From Variovorax paradoxus EPS (GTDB lineage: Bacteria > Pseudomonadota > Gammaproteobacteria > Burkholderiales > Burkholderiaceae_C): DNA of 64,000 bases. Where the stretch lies: contig NC_014931.1 in the NCBI RefSeq assembly GCF_000184745.1, positions 5,208,001 through 5,272,000 on the forward strand, given 5' to 3'. The translations under genes and the position numbers were made by a program. Below, piece by piece: positions 1 to 8,735 of the stretch (positions are counted from its first letter, which is position 1; every line of letters starts with the position of its first letter). The notes below the pieces were generated by a model, which saw only the letters and a program-made list of their open reading frames with translations, had not been told where the DNA came from and did not search any database.

Positions 1-288
1 CACTTCGATCTTGCCACTCTTGAGGCTGTCGTTGGTCGTGCCTTCGGGGCGCGAACGCACGAGGCCGGTGATCTGCACGCAGAACTCGTTGCGCAGGTTC
101 TCGGCCACGGCGAAGGTGGAGGCGCGATCGGGGTCGCACACCACCTGCACGTAACCTTCGCGGTCGCGCACGTCGATGAAGATCACGCCGCCGTGGTCAC
201 GGCGACGGTTGACCCACCCGCACAGGGTGACGGTCTGGCCCAACAGGGCTTCGGTCACAAGACCGCAATAGTGAGTACGCATGGCCAT
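1..288 (-). CDS. aspS: Aspartate-tRNA ligase, N-terminal part (cut by window edge)
   Basis: This is the 5' end of aspartyl-tRNA synthetase, which charges tRNA-Asp (often tRNA-Asn too in betaproteobacteria lacking AsnRS). The visible 96 residues open MAMRTHYCG and contain the OB-fold anticodon-binding segment, including [11 protein letters not shown] and FIDVRDREG, which are hallmarks of bacterial-type AspRS. The catalytic class II domain lies outside the window. Translation starts at 288, or at the second ATG two codons later. The gene is the most downstream member seen of a leftward series with the DUF502, FmdB and symporter genes. Identification is confident from the OB-fold motifs. Confidence 0.93.
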   Translation of the reverse strand, partial: MAMRTHYCGLVTEALLGQTVTLCGWVNRRRDHGGVIFIDVRDREGYVQVVCDPDRASTFAVAENLRNEFCVQITGLVRSRPEGTTNDSLKSGKIEV

Positions 289-325
289 AGGGATGACTTC
301 CGGCGCCGTCGTGGCGCGTTCGTTT

Positions 326-958
326 TTATGAGTTGGATGGCTTGATCGCCACCGTGGCGGGGCCGCCTGGAACGACCACCCCCATCGAGACGATGTACTT
401 GAGCGCTTCGTCCACGCTCATCTTCAGTTCGACGCAGTCGCTGCGGCGGAGCATGACGAAGTAGCCGCCCGTGGGATTGGGCGTGGTCGGCACGTAGACG
501 CTGAGGAATTCCTCGATGCCCAGGTGCTCGGCCACCTCGTTGCCCGGCGCGCCGGTCACGAAGGCGATGGTCCACACGTTTTCGCGCGGCCACTGGATCA
601 GCACCGCCGTGCGGAATGCATTGCCGTTCTCGGAGAACAGCGTGTCCGACACCTGCTTGACGCTCGAATAGATCGAGCGCACGACCGGAATGCGCCGCAC
701 CACGGCATCGCCCCAGCCGAGGAGGCGCTTGCCGACGAAGTTGCTCGCGATGGCGCCGACCACCAGCAGGATCGCCAGCGTGAGCAGCACGCCCAAGCCG
801 CGGATATTGTTCTCGAACAGCCATTTCTGCCACACGGCCGGGAGCACCCAGAGCGTCTGGTCCAGCGTGTCGATGATCCACTTCAGCACCGCCAGGGTGA
901 TGAACAGCGGAACGATCACCAGCAAGCCGGAGAACAACCATTTGCGCAGGGCGAGCAT
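326..958 (-). CDS. DUF502 family inner-membrane protein
   Basis: A 210-residue membrane protein of the DUF502 family. Two hydrophobic segments (about residues 8-29 and 54-76) are followed by a soluble domain with [15 protein letters not shown] and later [10 protein letters not shown], both characteristic of the family. The function is unknown; in betaproteobacteria the gene regularly sits between an fmdB-like gene and aspS, as here. It follows fmdB by 10 bases and precedes aspS by 37 bases, so co-transcription is likely. No catalytic motif is visible, and a structural or envelope role is only a guess. Confidence 0.88.
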   Translation of the reverse strand: MLALRKWLFSGLLVIVPLFITLAVLKWIIDTLDQTLWVLPAVWQKWLFENNIRGLGVLLTLAILLVVGAIASNFVGKRLLGWGDAVVRRIPVVRSIYSSVKQVSDTLFSENGNAFRTAVLIQWPRENVWTIAFVTGAPGNEVAEHLGIEEFLSVYVPTTPNPTGGYFVMLRRSDCVELKMSVDEALKYIVSMGVVVPGGPATVAIKPSNS

Positions 959-968
959 GGGTGGGGTC

Positions 969-1310
969 TCAGTCGCCGGTCTTGGCGGCAGGAGCCGGGG
1001 CGGGAGCGGGCGCCGGGGCAGGAGCAGGGCTCGGCGCGGCGGCGCTGGAGGAAGAAGGTGAAGAGTCGGCGGACTTGGCGCCCTCGCTCGCTGCGGGAGC
1101 AGTGGCCGGCTCGGCCTTCTTGCCGCCGCCTTCGCGGAAATCGGTCACGTACCAGCCCGATCCCTTGAGCTGGAAACCGGCGGCCGTCACCTGCTTTTCG
1201 AAAGCGCTGGCGCCGCACGCCGGGCACACCGTGAGGGGCGCGTCGGACATCTTCTGCAAAGCGTCCTTGGCAAAGCCGCAGGCGCTGCACTTGTAGGCGT
1301 AGATGGGCAT
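969..1310 (-). CDS. FmdB family zinc-ribbon protein with Ala-Pro tail
   Basis: A small protein of 113 residues starting MPIYAYKCSACG. Cys8-x2-Cys11 and Cys29-x2-Cys32 form the FmdB/CxxC_CxxC_SSSS zinc ribbon, and the conserved GSGWYVTDF segment follows. The family is proposed to be regulatory (named for a formamidase-operon gene), but its role is unproven. Residues from about 80 to the end are a Ser-rich then almost pure Ala-Pro repeat, which is longer than the fold needs and is probably disordered. The gene lies 10 bases before the DUF502 gene and is probably in the same transcript. Confidence 0.88.
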   Translation of the reverse strand: MPIYAYKCSACGFAKDALQKMSDAPLTVCPACGASAFEKQVTAAGFQLKGSGWYVTDFREGGGKKAEPATAPAASEGAKSADSSPSSSSAAAPSPAPAPAPAPAPAPAAKTGD

Positions 1311-1392
1311 GGGGAAATAGGGTCCAGAAGCGGCGCAGCTGCCGCTCGCAAAGCCCTCGATTATAAGGGCCCACCCCGCCCCCGGGGCGCTC

Positions 1393-2841
1393 TCAGGCCG
1401 CTTCGGTGGCCAGCGGCCGATGCGGCGTGTGAGTGTTCGCTACCCACTGCGGCAGCAGCGAGCCGGCCACCATGCCGGTGAACGAGGCCAGAACGCCCGC
1501 CAGTTGCGCCGGAAAAACGGCGCCCCAGGGCAACGCCAGGAACAACAGCCAGGTGCCGATGCCCAGCAGGATCGACGCCACCGCCCCCTGCGTGGTGGCG
1601 CGGCGCCAATACAGCCCGCACACCAGCGGCACGAACGCCCCCACCAGCGGCACCTGGTAGGCGCCCGAAACCAGCTCGTAGATCGGCGTGCCCTGCATGC
1701 GGATCGCGTAGGCCAGCACGGCGGCGCTGAACAGCAGCACCGTGATGCGCATGGTCCGGAGGTTCTCGCGGTCCGTGCCGGACGGACGGAACTGGCGCCA
1801 GATGTTCTCGGTGAAGGTGACGCTCGGGGCCAGCAGCGTGGCCGAGGCGGTCGACTTGATGGCCGACAGCAGCGCGCCGAAGAACAGCACCTGCATCACG
1901 AACGGCATCTTCTGCAGCACCAGCGTGGGCAGCACCTTCTGCGGATCTTCCTTCAGCAGCACGGCCACCTCGTCCGGCATGATCAGGAGCGCGCTGGCCA
2001 CGAGGAACATCGGCACGAAGGCGAAGAGGATGTACGCCACGCCGCCGATCACCGGCCCGCGGGTCGCGGCTTTCACGCTGTTGGCCGACATCACGCGCTG
2101 GAACACGTCCTGCTGCGGAATGGAGCCCAGCATCATCGTGATGGCCGCGGCGAAGAAGAACACCATGTCGTGCCAGTTGGGCTCGGGCCAGAACTTGAAG
2201 AGATCCTTGCTGACCGCGAAGGCCACCACCTTGTCGGCACCGCCGGCCATGTTGCCGGCGAACATCGCGATGATCGCGAGGCCGGCGACCAGGATGATCA
2301 TCTGGATGAAGTCGGTCACCGCCACCGACCACATGCCGCCGAAGAGCGTGTAGGCCAGGATCGAGATGACCCCGATCACCATGCCCATCGGAATGCTGAT
2401 GGCGCCGGCCGACAGCACGTTGAACACCAGCCCCAGCGCCGTGACCTGCGCCGAGACCCAGCCCAGGTAGCTCAGCATGATGATCAGCGTGCAGGCCACT
2501 TCCACCGTGCGGCCGTAGCGCTCGCGGTAGTAGTCGCTGATGGTCAGCAGCGTCATGCGGTAGAGCTTGCCCGCGAAGAACAGGCCCACCAGGATCAGGC
2601 AGGTGCCGGCGCCGAACGGGTCTTCCACCACGCCGTTCAGCCCGCCTTCGATGAATTTGGCCGGGATGCCGAGCACCGTTTCGGACCCGAACCAGGTCGC
2701 GAAGGTTGTTGTGACGATCATGAAGAGCGGCAGGTGCCGCCCGGCGATGGCGAAGTCGGTGGTGTTCTTCACCCGCTTGGCGGCATAGAGCCCGATGGCG
2801 ATGGTGACCAGCAGATAGACGACAACCAACGTCAGCAGCAC
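1393..2841 (-). CDS. Sodium:solute symporter family transporter
   Basis: A 482-residue polytopic protein of the solute:sodium symporter (SSS) family, predicted to import an organic solute with Na+ across the inner membrane. It begins with a hydrophobic helix, then the family segments DFAIAGRHLPLF and ATWFGSETVLGIP, and has about 13 membrane spans. The YRERYGR loop and the LFGGMWSVAVTDFIQM stretch are typical of SSS proteins. The substrate cannot be read from sequence; the family includes proline, pantothenate and acetate carriers. It starts 13 bases after ubiB and is followed by fmdB, so it lies within the leftward cluster. Confidence 0.87.
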   Translation of the reverse strand: MLLTLVVVYLLVTIAIGLYAAKRVKNTTDFAIAGRHLPLFMIVTTTFATWFGSETVLGIPAKFIEGGLNGVVEDPFGAGTCLILVGLFFAGKLYRMTLLTISDYYRERYGRTVEVACTLIIMLSYLGWVSAQVTALGLVFNVLSAGAISIPMGMVIGVISILAYTLFGGMWSVAVTDFIQMIILVAGLAIIAMFAGNMAGGADKVVAFAVSKDLFKFWPEPNWHDMVFFFAAAITMMLGSIPQQDVFQRVMSANSVKAATRGPVIGGVAYILFAFVPMFLVASALLIMPDEVAVLLKEDPQKVLPTLVLQKMPFVMQVLFFGALLSAIKSTASATLLAPSVTFTENIWRQFRPSGTDRENLRTMRITVLLFSAAVLAYAIRMQGTPIYELVSGAYQVPLVGAFVPLVCGLYWRRATTQGAVASILLGIGTWLLFLALPWGAVFPAQLAGVLASFTGMVAGSLLPQWVANTHTPHRPLATEAA

Positions 2842-2854
2842 GGGGGAATCTCCT

Positions 2855-4420
2855 CTAGAACAACTTCACACGCACCAGCAATTGCATGGCGAGCAACCCC
2901 AATACAAAACCTATGCCACCGTAAATGATGGTCTGGAGCAGCCTGTTGGTGCGCTTTTGCGCGGCCAGCAGTTCGAGCAACTCGCGGCGATGATCGGGCG
3001 GCCGATTTTCCAGGAAATCGTGAAGCAATCGAGGTAATTGCGGCAGCAATTTTGCGTAGCGCGGCGCTTCGGCCTTGAGTTGCTGCAGCAGCTTCTTCGG
3101 CCCGATCTGGTCGACCATCCACTTTTCGAGGAAAGGCTTGGCCGTGTGCCAGAGGTCGAGTTCAGGGTCGAGCTGGCGGCCCAGGCCCTCGATGTTGAGC
3201 AGCGTCTTCTGCAGCAGCACCAGTTGCGGCTGGATTTCCACATGGAAGCGGCGCGAGGTCTGGAACAGCCGCATCAGCACCATGCCGAGCGAAATTTCCT
3301 TCAGCGGCCGGTCGAAGTACGGCTCGCAGACGGTGCGGATCGCCGCCTCCAGCTCGTCGATGCGCGTGCCTTCGGGCACCCAGCCGCTTTCCAGGTGCAG
3401 TTCGGCCACGCGCTTGTAGTCGCGCCGGAAGAACGCCACGAAGTTCTGCGCGAGGTATTCCTTGTCCGACTCGGTGAGGGTGCCGATGATCCCGAAATCC
3501 AGCGAGATGTAGCGCCCGAAGGTCTCGGGCGCCAGGCTCACCTGGATGTTGCCCGGGTGCATGTCGGCGTGGAAGAAGCCGTCGCGGAACACTTGGGTGA
3601 AGAAGATCGTGACGCCGTCGCGCGCGAGCTTGGGAATGTCGACGCCGGCCGCGCGCAGGCGGTCGAGCTGGGCAATGGGCACGCCGTTCATGCGCTCCAT
3701 CACGATCACCTCGGGGTGGCAGAAGTCCCAGAACATCTCGGGAATCAGCACCAGATCGAGCTCAGCCATGTTGCGGCGCAACTGGGCCGCATTGGCGGCC
3801 TCGCGCACCAGGTCGAGTTCGTCATGCAGGTACTTGTCGAATTCGCCGACCACCTCGCGCGGCTTCAGGCGCTTGCCGTCGGGCGAGAGCTTCTCGACCC
3901 AGCCGGCCATCATGGCCATGAGCGCCAGGTCTTTCTCGATGATGCCGCGCATGCTTGGGCGCAGCACCTTGACCGCCACGTCGCGGATCTCGCCGTCGTT
4001 GGTCCGGATGGTCGCGAAATGCACCTGCGCGATCGAGGCGCTCGCGATCGGCGTCTCGTCGAACTGCACGAACACATCGCCGACCGGCCTGCGGAACGCG
4101 CGCTCGATGGTGGCGATGGCCACCGCCGAGGGGAACGGCGGCACACGGTCCTGCAGGAAGGCGAGTTCGTCGGCGATGTCGGGTGGCAGCAGGTCGCGCC
4201 GTGTCGACAGCACCTGGCCGAACTTCACGAAGATGGGACCCAGGCGCTCGAGCGCCTCGCGCAACCGCTGGCCGCGTGGCGCATCGAGGTTCCGGCCGAT
4301 GGAAACCACACGGGCCACCACGCGCAGCCAGGGCTTCTGGAAGCTCGTGAGCACGAGCTCGTCCAGGCCATAGCGCAACGCGACCCAGACGATGAACAGG
4401 CCGCGGTAGAAGCGCCTCAT
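2855..4420 (-). CDS. ubiB: Ubiquinone biosynthesis regulatory protein kinase UbiB
   Basis: An atypical (ABC1/ADCK-type) kinase-like ATPase needed for ubiquinone synthesis, acting on or near the inner membrane with the Ubi enzyme complex. Of 521 residues, the KxGQ motif is at about 66-69 (KFGQ), the Ala-rich nucleotide loop [10 protein letters not shown] at 127-135, the ATP lysine in VAVK at 151, HADMHPGN at 284-291 and DFG at 308-310. Two C-terminal hydrophobic segments end the protein, as in other UbiB proteins. Its start overlaps the ubiJ stop by four bases, which indicates translational coupling. Confidence 0.95.
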   Translation of the reverse strand: MRRFYRGLFIVWVALRYGLDELVLTSFQKPWLRVVARVVSIGRNLDAPRGQRLREALERLGPIFVKFGQVLSTRRDLLPPDIADELAFLQDRVPPFPSAVAIATIERAFRRPVGDVFVQFDETPIASASIAQVHFATIRTNDGEIRDVAVKVLRPSMRGIIEKDLALMAMMAGWVEKLSPDGKRLKPREVVGEFDKYLHDELDLVREAANAAQLRRNMAELDLVLIPEMFWDFCHPEVIVMERMNGVPIAQLDRLRAAGVDIPKLARDGVTIFFTQVFRDGFFHADMHPGNIQVSLAPETFGRYISLDFGIIGTLTESDKEYLAQNFVAFFRRDYKRVAELHLESGWVPEGTRIDELEAAIRTVCEPYFDRPLKEISLGMVLMRLFQTSRRFHVEIQPQLVLLQKTLLNIEGLGRQLDPELDLWHTAKPFLEKWMVDQIGPKKLLQQLKAEAPRYAKLLPQLPRLLHDFLENRPPDHRRELLELLAAQKRTNRLLQTIIYGGIGFVLGLLAMQLLVRVKLF

Positions 4421-4974
4421 TCGGCCTGGCCCGCCGAACCGCCGGCCTTGGCCGTGCGGTCGCCGACGAACTGGCGCAGCGCCGTCACCACGCGTCGCAC
4501 GCCATTGCCCAGGGTGTGCGCGGGCACATCGCCGATCACGCGTGCGAGGTCGTCCTCGACGTCCCAGCGCACATGGTCGACCAGCCAGTTGACCTCGGCC
4601 GCGAGCTGCACGTCGCCGACGATCTGCACCGAGGGCTTGTCGCCGCGCAGCGTGGCACGGGCGATCTCGAAGGGGGAATCGTCGGTGACGGTGAGGGTGA
4701 GTTCAGGCGTGGAACCTGCGGGTGCCAGGTCGAGCAGGCCGGCCGGCGTGGCGACCAGTTCCATGGTCACGAAGCGCCATTGGAATCGCACCACCCTGCC
4801 CTGCTGGCGCAGCAGCCGCTGCTGGGCTTCGGGCTCCTGCTGAAGCACGTGGTTGAGGAACAGGACCGCGCGGTGCTGAATCTCGTGGACCGCCCAGTCC
4901 GGCGGCTGCAGGCGCTCGCCGATGCGGTTGAAGAGGTCGCCGAGAAAAGAAAAAGGGGACGATGGTGTGGCCAT
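4417..4974 (-). CDS. ubiJ: Ubiquinone biosynthesis accessory factor UbiJ (SCP2 domain)
   Basis: A 185-residue soluble protein with an SCP2-type lipid-binding domain. It matches UbiJ (YigP), the lipid-binding scaffold of the aerobic Ubi complex. Visible features are the [14 protein letters not shown] helix, the [15 protein letters not shown] strand region and the late [18 protein letters not shown] segment typical of UbiJ. It sits between a Tim44-like gene and ubiB, and its last four bases overlap ubiB (ATGA). The ubiE...ubiJ-ubiB grouping mirrors the E. coli ubiE-ubiJ-ubiB operon, with one extra gene between ubiE and ubiJ here. Confidence 0.87.
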   Translation of the reverse strand: MATPSSPFSFLGDLFNRIGERLQPPDWAVHEIQHRAVLFLNHVLQQEPEAQQRLLRQQGRVVRFQWRFVTMELVATPAGLLDLAPAGSTPELTLTVTDDSPFEIARATLRGDKPSVQIVGDVQLAAEVNWLVDHVRWDVEDDLARVIGDVPAHTLGNGVRRVVTALRQFVGDRTAKAGGSAGQAE

Positions 4975-5025
4975 GTCCCCATTATCGTTTCTGTACGCGG
5001 CCCGGCGGCCGCGAACGTCTGCCGT

Positions 5026-6051
5026 TTACTGCAGCGCTTGCACGCCGGCAACCAGCCAGCCGCCACCGCCGCTGGTCGGCTTGGTCATGTTCCACACTTC
5101 GCGGAACGGACCCGGGCCTGCCGAGGCGTCCTCGCGGATCATGCCGGAGAACTCCACGCTCGCCATGTAGGCATCGGGCAGCTCTTCGATGCCGAGCAGC
5201 TTGGCGTCGAGCATCACGACTTCGGTCTTGTTCGACGCGCCACCGGTGTGGCTTGCACGGTCGGCCAACTGCGTGCGGATTTCCTCGACCATCTCGTCGG
5301 TCATCATCGAGCGCAGCATCGACACGTCGGCGCGGTCCCATGCGTCCTGCAGCGTCACGAAGTTGCGCTTGGCGGCGCCCAGGAAACCGTCGACATCAAA
5401 GCCCGTGGGGATGCCCCAGGACTGCGAACCGCCCAGCGCGGAGCCGATCATGCTGCCGCCGGCTGCGGCGCCTGCTGCAGAGAGGCTGCTGCCATGGCGA
5501 TCACCGTCGGCCGGCGTGGCGTCGAAGGCCGTGGCCGAACGCTCCCATGGCCGTGCCGAGGCATCGTTGCCCACGTTGTTCGGGCTGTATTGCGCCGGCG
5601 CGCTGGCGTTGGAGGGGCTGGCGCCCGCGCCCTGGAACGCGAAGCCGCCTTGGCCATTGGTACCGTTCGAAGCAGCCGAACGCGCCTTGAAGATGCGCCA
5701 CACGGCGAGCGCCGCGAAGATCAGCAGGCCGATCAGCAGGATGTTGGCGAAGCCGGCGCCCAGGCCGAGCGAACTCGCGAGCCATGCGAGGCCGAGGCCA
5801 GCGGCGAGACCGCCGAGCATCGCGCCCCATGGACGCTTCGGTGCAGCGGCTGCAGGCGCAGGCGTTGCGGGCTTGGCGGCCGAGTTGGTCGCGTTCTGCT
5901 GCGCAGGTGCGGCAGGCGGCGTGGACTGGCGCTGCGTCACGTTGGACGATTGGCGGCCGAGGGACTTGCCGCCGCCCACACGGGCGGCGTCGGCCTGCAC
6001 GCTCACGAGCACCAATGCAGCTGCCAAAAACAAAGAACTCAAACTTTTCAT
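5026..6051 (-). CDS. Tim44-like domain protein, membrane anchored
   Basis: The product is about 341 residues, starting at the ATG at 6051 because a GGAGACGAC ribosome-binding site sits just before it; an in-frame start 11 codons earlier lacks one. It has a cleavable-looking N-terminus (MKSLSSLFLAAALVLVSVQA), a Pro/Ala/Gln-rich linker and two hydrophobic segments at about 82-120 (LGGLAAGLGLAWLASS, ANILLIGLLIFAALAVW). A C-terminal Tim44/TolA-like lipid-binding domain (FLGAAKRNFVTLQDAWDRAD) follows. The bacterial family is poorly characterised. Its place between ubiE and ubiJ suggests, but does not prove, a membrane-associated role near ubiquinone synthesis. Confidence 0.88.
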   Translation of the reverse strand: MKSLSSLFLAAALVLVSVQADAARVGGGKSLGRQSSNVTQRQSTPPAAPAQQNATNSAAKPATPAPAAAAPKRPWGAMLGGLAAGLGLAWLASSLGLGAGFANILLIGLLIFAALAVWRIFKARSAASNGTNGQGGFAFQGAGASPSNASAPAQYSPNNVGNDASARPWERSATAFDATPADGDRHGSSLSAAGAAAGGSMIGSALGGSQSWGIPTGFDVDGFLGAAKRNFVTLQDAWDRADVSMLRSMMTDEMVEEIRTQLADRASHTGGASNKTEVVMLDAKLLGIEELPDAYMASVEFSGMIREDASAGPGPFREVWNMTKPTSGGGGWLVAGVQALQ

Positions 6052-6084
6052 GTCGTCTCCTCTAGAGCGAAAAATTCGCTTCAA

Positions 6085-6816
6085 TCAACACTTGATTCCA
6101 ACATGCAGGGCAGCGATGCCACCCGTCATGTTGTGATAGTCCACATGTCCGAAACCGCCCTCTTTCATGAGGGTCTTGAGCTCCTCTTGCGAGGGATGCA
6201 TGCGGATCGATTCGGCCAGGTAGCGATAGCTCGCGTCGTCGCCGGCCACGAGCTTGCCAAGGCGTGGCAGCACGTTGAAGGAGTACCAGTCGTAGGCCTT
6301 GGTGAGCGGCTTGGCGATCTTGGAGAACTCGAGCACCAGGAGCTTGCCGCGCGGCTTGAGCACGCGATTCATTTCCTTGAGCGCGATGTCTTTGCGCGTC
6401 ATGTTGCGAAGGCCGAAGGCCACGGTGACGACATCGAAATGGTCATCGGGAAACGGCAGCTTCTCGGCATCGCAGACCAGCGTGGGCAAGGCAACGCCGG
6501 CATCGAGCAGACGGTCGCGGCCGGTGCTCAGCATGGCTTCGTTGATGTCGGTGTGAACCACCTGGCCGGTGGCGCCGACCTTCTTCGAAAAGGCGAGTGC
6601 GAGGTCGCCGGTGCCGCCCGCGATGTCGAGCACGCGCGAACCTTCGCCCACGTTCGCCACCATCACGGTGTAAGCCTTCCACGCGCGGTGCAGGCCCACG
6701 GACATCAGGTCATTCATGACGTCGTAGCGCGAGGCCACCGAATCGAAGACGCCGCGGACACGTTGCGCCTTCTCGCTTTCGTCGACTTTCTCGAAGCCGA
6801 AGTGGGTTGTACTCAT
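6085..6816 (-). CDS. ubiE: Demethylmenaquinone/ubiquinone C-methyltransferase UbiE
   Basis: A class I SAM-dependent methyltransferase that performs the C-methylation of 2-methoxy-6-polyprenyl-benzoquinol in ubiquinone synthesis. Its 243 residues match the usual UbiE length. The N-terminus has [17 protein letters not shown], the SAM motif [13 protein letters not shown] is at 62-73, and [24 protein letters not shown] and MTGGIAALH segments follow. It is transcribed leftward and followed 33 bases later by the Tim44-like gene. The motifs are unambiguous. Confidence 0.97.
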   Translation of the reverse strand: MSTTHFGFEKVDESEKAQRVRGVFDSVASRYDVMNDLMSVGLHRAWKAYTVMVANVGEGSRVLDIAGGTGDLALAFSKKVGATGQVVHTDINEAMLSTGRDRLLDAGVALPTLVCDAEKLPFPDDHFDVVTVAFGLRNMTRKDIALKEMNRVLKPRGKLLVLEFSKIAKPLTKAYDWYSFNVLPRLGKLVAGDDASYRYLAESIRMHPSQEELKTLMKEGGFGHVDYHNMTGGIAALHVGIKC

Positions 6817-6937
6817 GCAACCGATGTTAGGCCGGAAGCCTACACATCAAGCCGACGACCCCGCACCCACGGCGGGCATTTGTTGCTTTTTCTTCAAATG
6901 AAGAGGCGCTGCAACGCGCGTCCCTGCTGCCTGCAGA

Positions 6938-6954
6938 GCTATCTTTTCAATAGC
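6938..6954. repeat. Short inverted repeat in the DUF971-ubiE gap (possible dispersed element)
   Basis: The 157-base gap between the DUF971 stop and the ubiE start carries GCTAT-N7-ATAGC, preceded by a T-rich stretch and a small CTTC-AAAT-GAAG hairpin near 6893. From general familiarity, similar CTGCAGAGCTAT...ATAGC elements recur between genes in Comamonadaceae chromosomes. Only one copy is visible here, so its repeat nature is an inference. Confidence 0.35.
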
Positions 6955-6973
6955 GCCAAGGAAATTTGGAGCA

Positions 6974-7387
6974 TCAATGGCTGCTGCACGCAGACCCGCC
7001 CTTGTCGATCATCGGCGCATCGCGATCGACGCCCGCTTCGGCGAGTCGGCGTTCGTATTGCGCCCACAGGTCGGCCTGGTTCGCGCCGAGTTCATAGAGC
7101 AGGTCCCACGAATAGATGCCGGTGTCGTGGCCGTCGCTGAAGGCCGGCTGCACGGCGTAGTTGCCGACCGGTTCGAGACCGACGAGCTCCACATCGCGCT
7201 TGCCTGTCTGAAGCACTTCCTGGCCCGGACCGTGGCCCTGCACTTCGGCCGAGGGCGAGTAGATGCGCATGAGCTCGAACGGAATGCGGAAGGTCGCGCC
7301 GTCCGAGAAGCCCACTTCGAGCACGCGCGACTGGCCGTGCACGGTGATCGATTGCGGCGTCGGTGCGCCCGGTTTCAAACCTGCCAT
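6974..7387 (-). CDS. DUF971 protein (gamma-butyrobetaine hydroxylase-like N-terminal domain)
   Basis: A 137-residue stand-alone DUF971 domain. The start at 7387 (MAGLKPGAP) is preceded by an AACGGAA ribosome-binding site; the upstream in-frame extension is low quality and overlaps the divergent gene. Diagnostic segments are SDGATFRIPFELMRIYSPSAEVQGHG and the HDTGIYSWDLLYELG block shared with the N-terminal zinc-binding region of gamma-butyrobetaine hydroxylases. Short DUF971 proteins are often located beside ubiE in betaproteobacteria and some relate to Fe-S protein maturation. The exact role is unknown. It is likely the first gene of the leftward ubi cluster. Confidence 0.85.
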   Translation of the reverse strand: MAGLKPGAPTPQSITVHGQSRVLEVGFSDGATFRIPFELMRIYSPSAEVQGHGPGQEVLQTGKRDVELVGLEPVGNYAVQPAFSDGHDTGIYSWDLLYELGANQADLWAQYERRLAEAGVDRDAPMIDKGGSACSSH

Positions 7388-7486
7388 GGGATTCCGTTCG
7401 GAAAATTTTCGTGAGGCGCGCAGTATGCCGCGCGGCTGCGCCTGCATGCGCCTCGGCCCACGAATACCAGCGCTTAGCATCGCAGC

Positions 7487-8272
7487 ATGCAGATTCAACG
7501 CCATCGATCATCGCGCCCGAACTGGGCAGCACTTGTCCTCTGCGCCGCGCTGGCGGTCGGCACCGTCGTGCCGGCGCATGCCTTCCTGGGCCTGCTCGGC
7601 AAGGCTGCTGGCAAGGCTGCAACCGCGGGAAAGGCGGCCGGTACCGCAGGCAAGGGCGCGGCAGTTGGCGCAGGCGCCGTGGCGGCGGAGAGCGCGACCG
7701 GCGTGGCGGGTGTTGCCGGAAAAGGGGCGGCGGCGCTGGGCGACGACGCGGCGCATGCCGCGCAGTTGGGACCGCGGGGCGCAGGCGCCAGCCATGAATT
7801 CAGCAGCGTGAATGCGGCGCTGCCTCCCGAAGTCGCGGCTTACCTGTCAAAGCCCGCGAAGGACCTGACGCCCAAGGACACGTCACGAATGATGGACAGC
7901 TACCGCCAGATGGTCGAGCGCGCGGGCAAGAGCGGCGACTTCACCGCGGTCGAGCGGCTGCCCACATCGGCGGGCACGGCCCGCACGCTGCCGACGGCCG
8001 AGACGGCAAGGCCGGCCACATCCCCCTCGAAGACCGAAACGACGACCGCATCGAGCGGCGTGCCGTCTGCGCTGCCCATCCACGCACTGCGTGTGCTGGC
8101 CCATGCATCGCATGCGGGTAACCACGACGCGCAGGCCGAACTGGACCGTGTGTGCCGCGATGGCAGCGCCGCATCGAAGCGCTTCTCGAAGGAGATGCGC
8201 GCCACGCCGGAATTCAAGGAGACCTGCGCGAACCGCAAGCTGGGGACGACTCGCACGGCCGCCGCGCGCTGA
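7487..8272 (+). CDS. Secreted Ala/Gly-rich protein of unknown function
   Basis: A 261-residue product whose N-terminus looks like a Sec signal peptide (basic RHRSSRP, hydrophobic AALVLCAALAVGTVV, cleavage near AHA, about residue 32). Residues 33-90 are a low-complexity run of AGKAA/AGKGAA-like units rich in Ala and Gly. The C-terminal part holds an ordered-looking helical region (HALRVLAHASHAGNHDAQAELDR) with two Cys (in DRVCRDG and KETCANR) that could form a disulfide in the periplasm. I do not recognise the family. It is monocistronic and divergent from the DUF971 gene. Coding appears real from strong third-position GC and the signal peptide. Confidence 0.7.
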   Translation: MQIQRHRSSRPNWAALVLCAALAVGTVVPAHAFLGLLGKAAGKAATAGKAAGTAGKGAAVGAGAVAAESATGVAGVAGKGAAALGDDAAHAAQLGPRGAGASHEFSSVNAALPPEVAAYLSKPAKDLTPKDTSRMMDSYRQMVERAGKSGDFTAVERLPTSAGTARTLPTAETARPATSPSKTETTTASSGVPSALPIHALRVLAHASHAGNHDAQAELDRVCRDGSAASKRFSKEMRATPEFKETCANRKLGTTRTAAAR

Positions 8273-8291
8273 GGCGTCATCGCTCTCGCGT

Positions 8292-8735
8292 TCAGCCCTG
8301 CAGCAGCACCAGCCGGCGGACCATCTCGGCCTCGAGCTCCGGCAGCAGCGCCTGCAGTTCCGCCACGCGATCGACCGGCGCCGCGCGTTGCGCAGCCGCC
8401 CAGAACGGCGCGGGAAAGTGGCTGTCCCAGTCGAAGCGCGCGATCACGTGCCAGTGCAGGTGCGGCACCATGTTGCCGAGCGCGGCGAGGTTGATCTTCG
8501 TGGGCTTCAGCCGCTCGCGCAGGCACTGCTCGACCGCCGTCACGGCTTCCATGCACAGCACGCGATCCGCGGCATCGAGATCGGAAAATTCCGGCGCATG
8601 CTCGCGCCAGATCACGCGGTAGAAGGCCGGAAAGCCGGCCTCTTCCGCATGAATCACGCGCAACTTCGCGCCCTCGAAGACGACGCGGCCACCAGGGCCT
8701 TCGCAGAACGGACAGCCTTGCTGCACCGTCGTCAT
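8292..8735 (-). CDS. HIT family nucleotide-binding protein
   Basis: A 147-residue HIT-domain protein, a nucleotidyl hydrolase/transferase. The histidine triad HLHWHV is at 92-97, preceded by [12 protein letters not shown], and a CPFC pair near the N-terminus (8-11) could bind zinc as in other HIT proteins. Substrates of such stand-alone bacterial HIT proteins (Ap4A, adenosine phosphoramidates) are not set by sequence. Its ATG overlaps the stop of the upstream FAD/Fe-S dehydrogenase by four bases (ATGA), so the two are translationally coupled; whether they are linked functionally is unknown. Confidence 0.92.
   Translation of the reverse strand: MTTVQQGCPFCEGPGGRVVFEGAKLRVIHAEEAGFPAFYRVIWREHAPEFSDLDAADRVLCMEAVTAVEQCLRERLKPTKINLAALGNMVPHLHWHVIARFDWDSHFPAPFWAAAQRAAPVDRVAELQALLPELEAEMVRRLVLLQG

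Noticed and set aside
3038..7140. Long plus-strand frames across ubiB, ubiJ, the Tim44-like gene and ubiE
   Set aside because: No motifs or sensible starts; each sits opposite a recognised gene.
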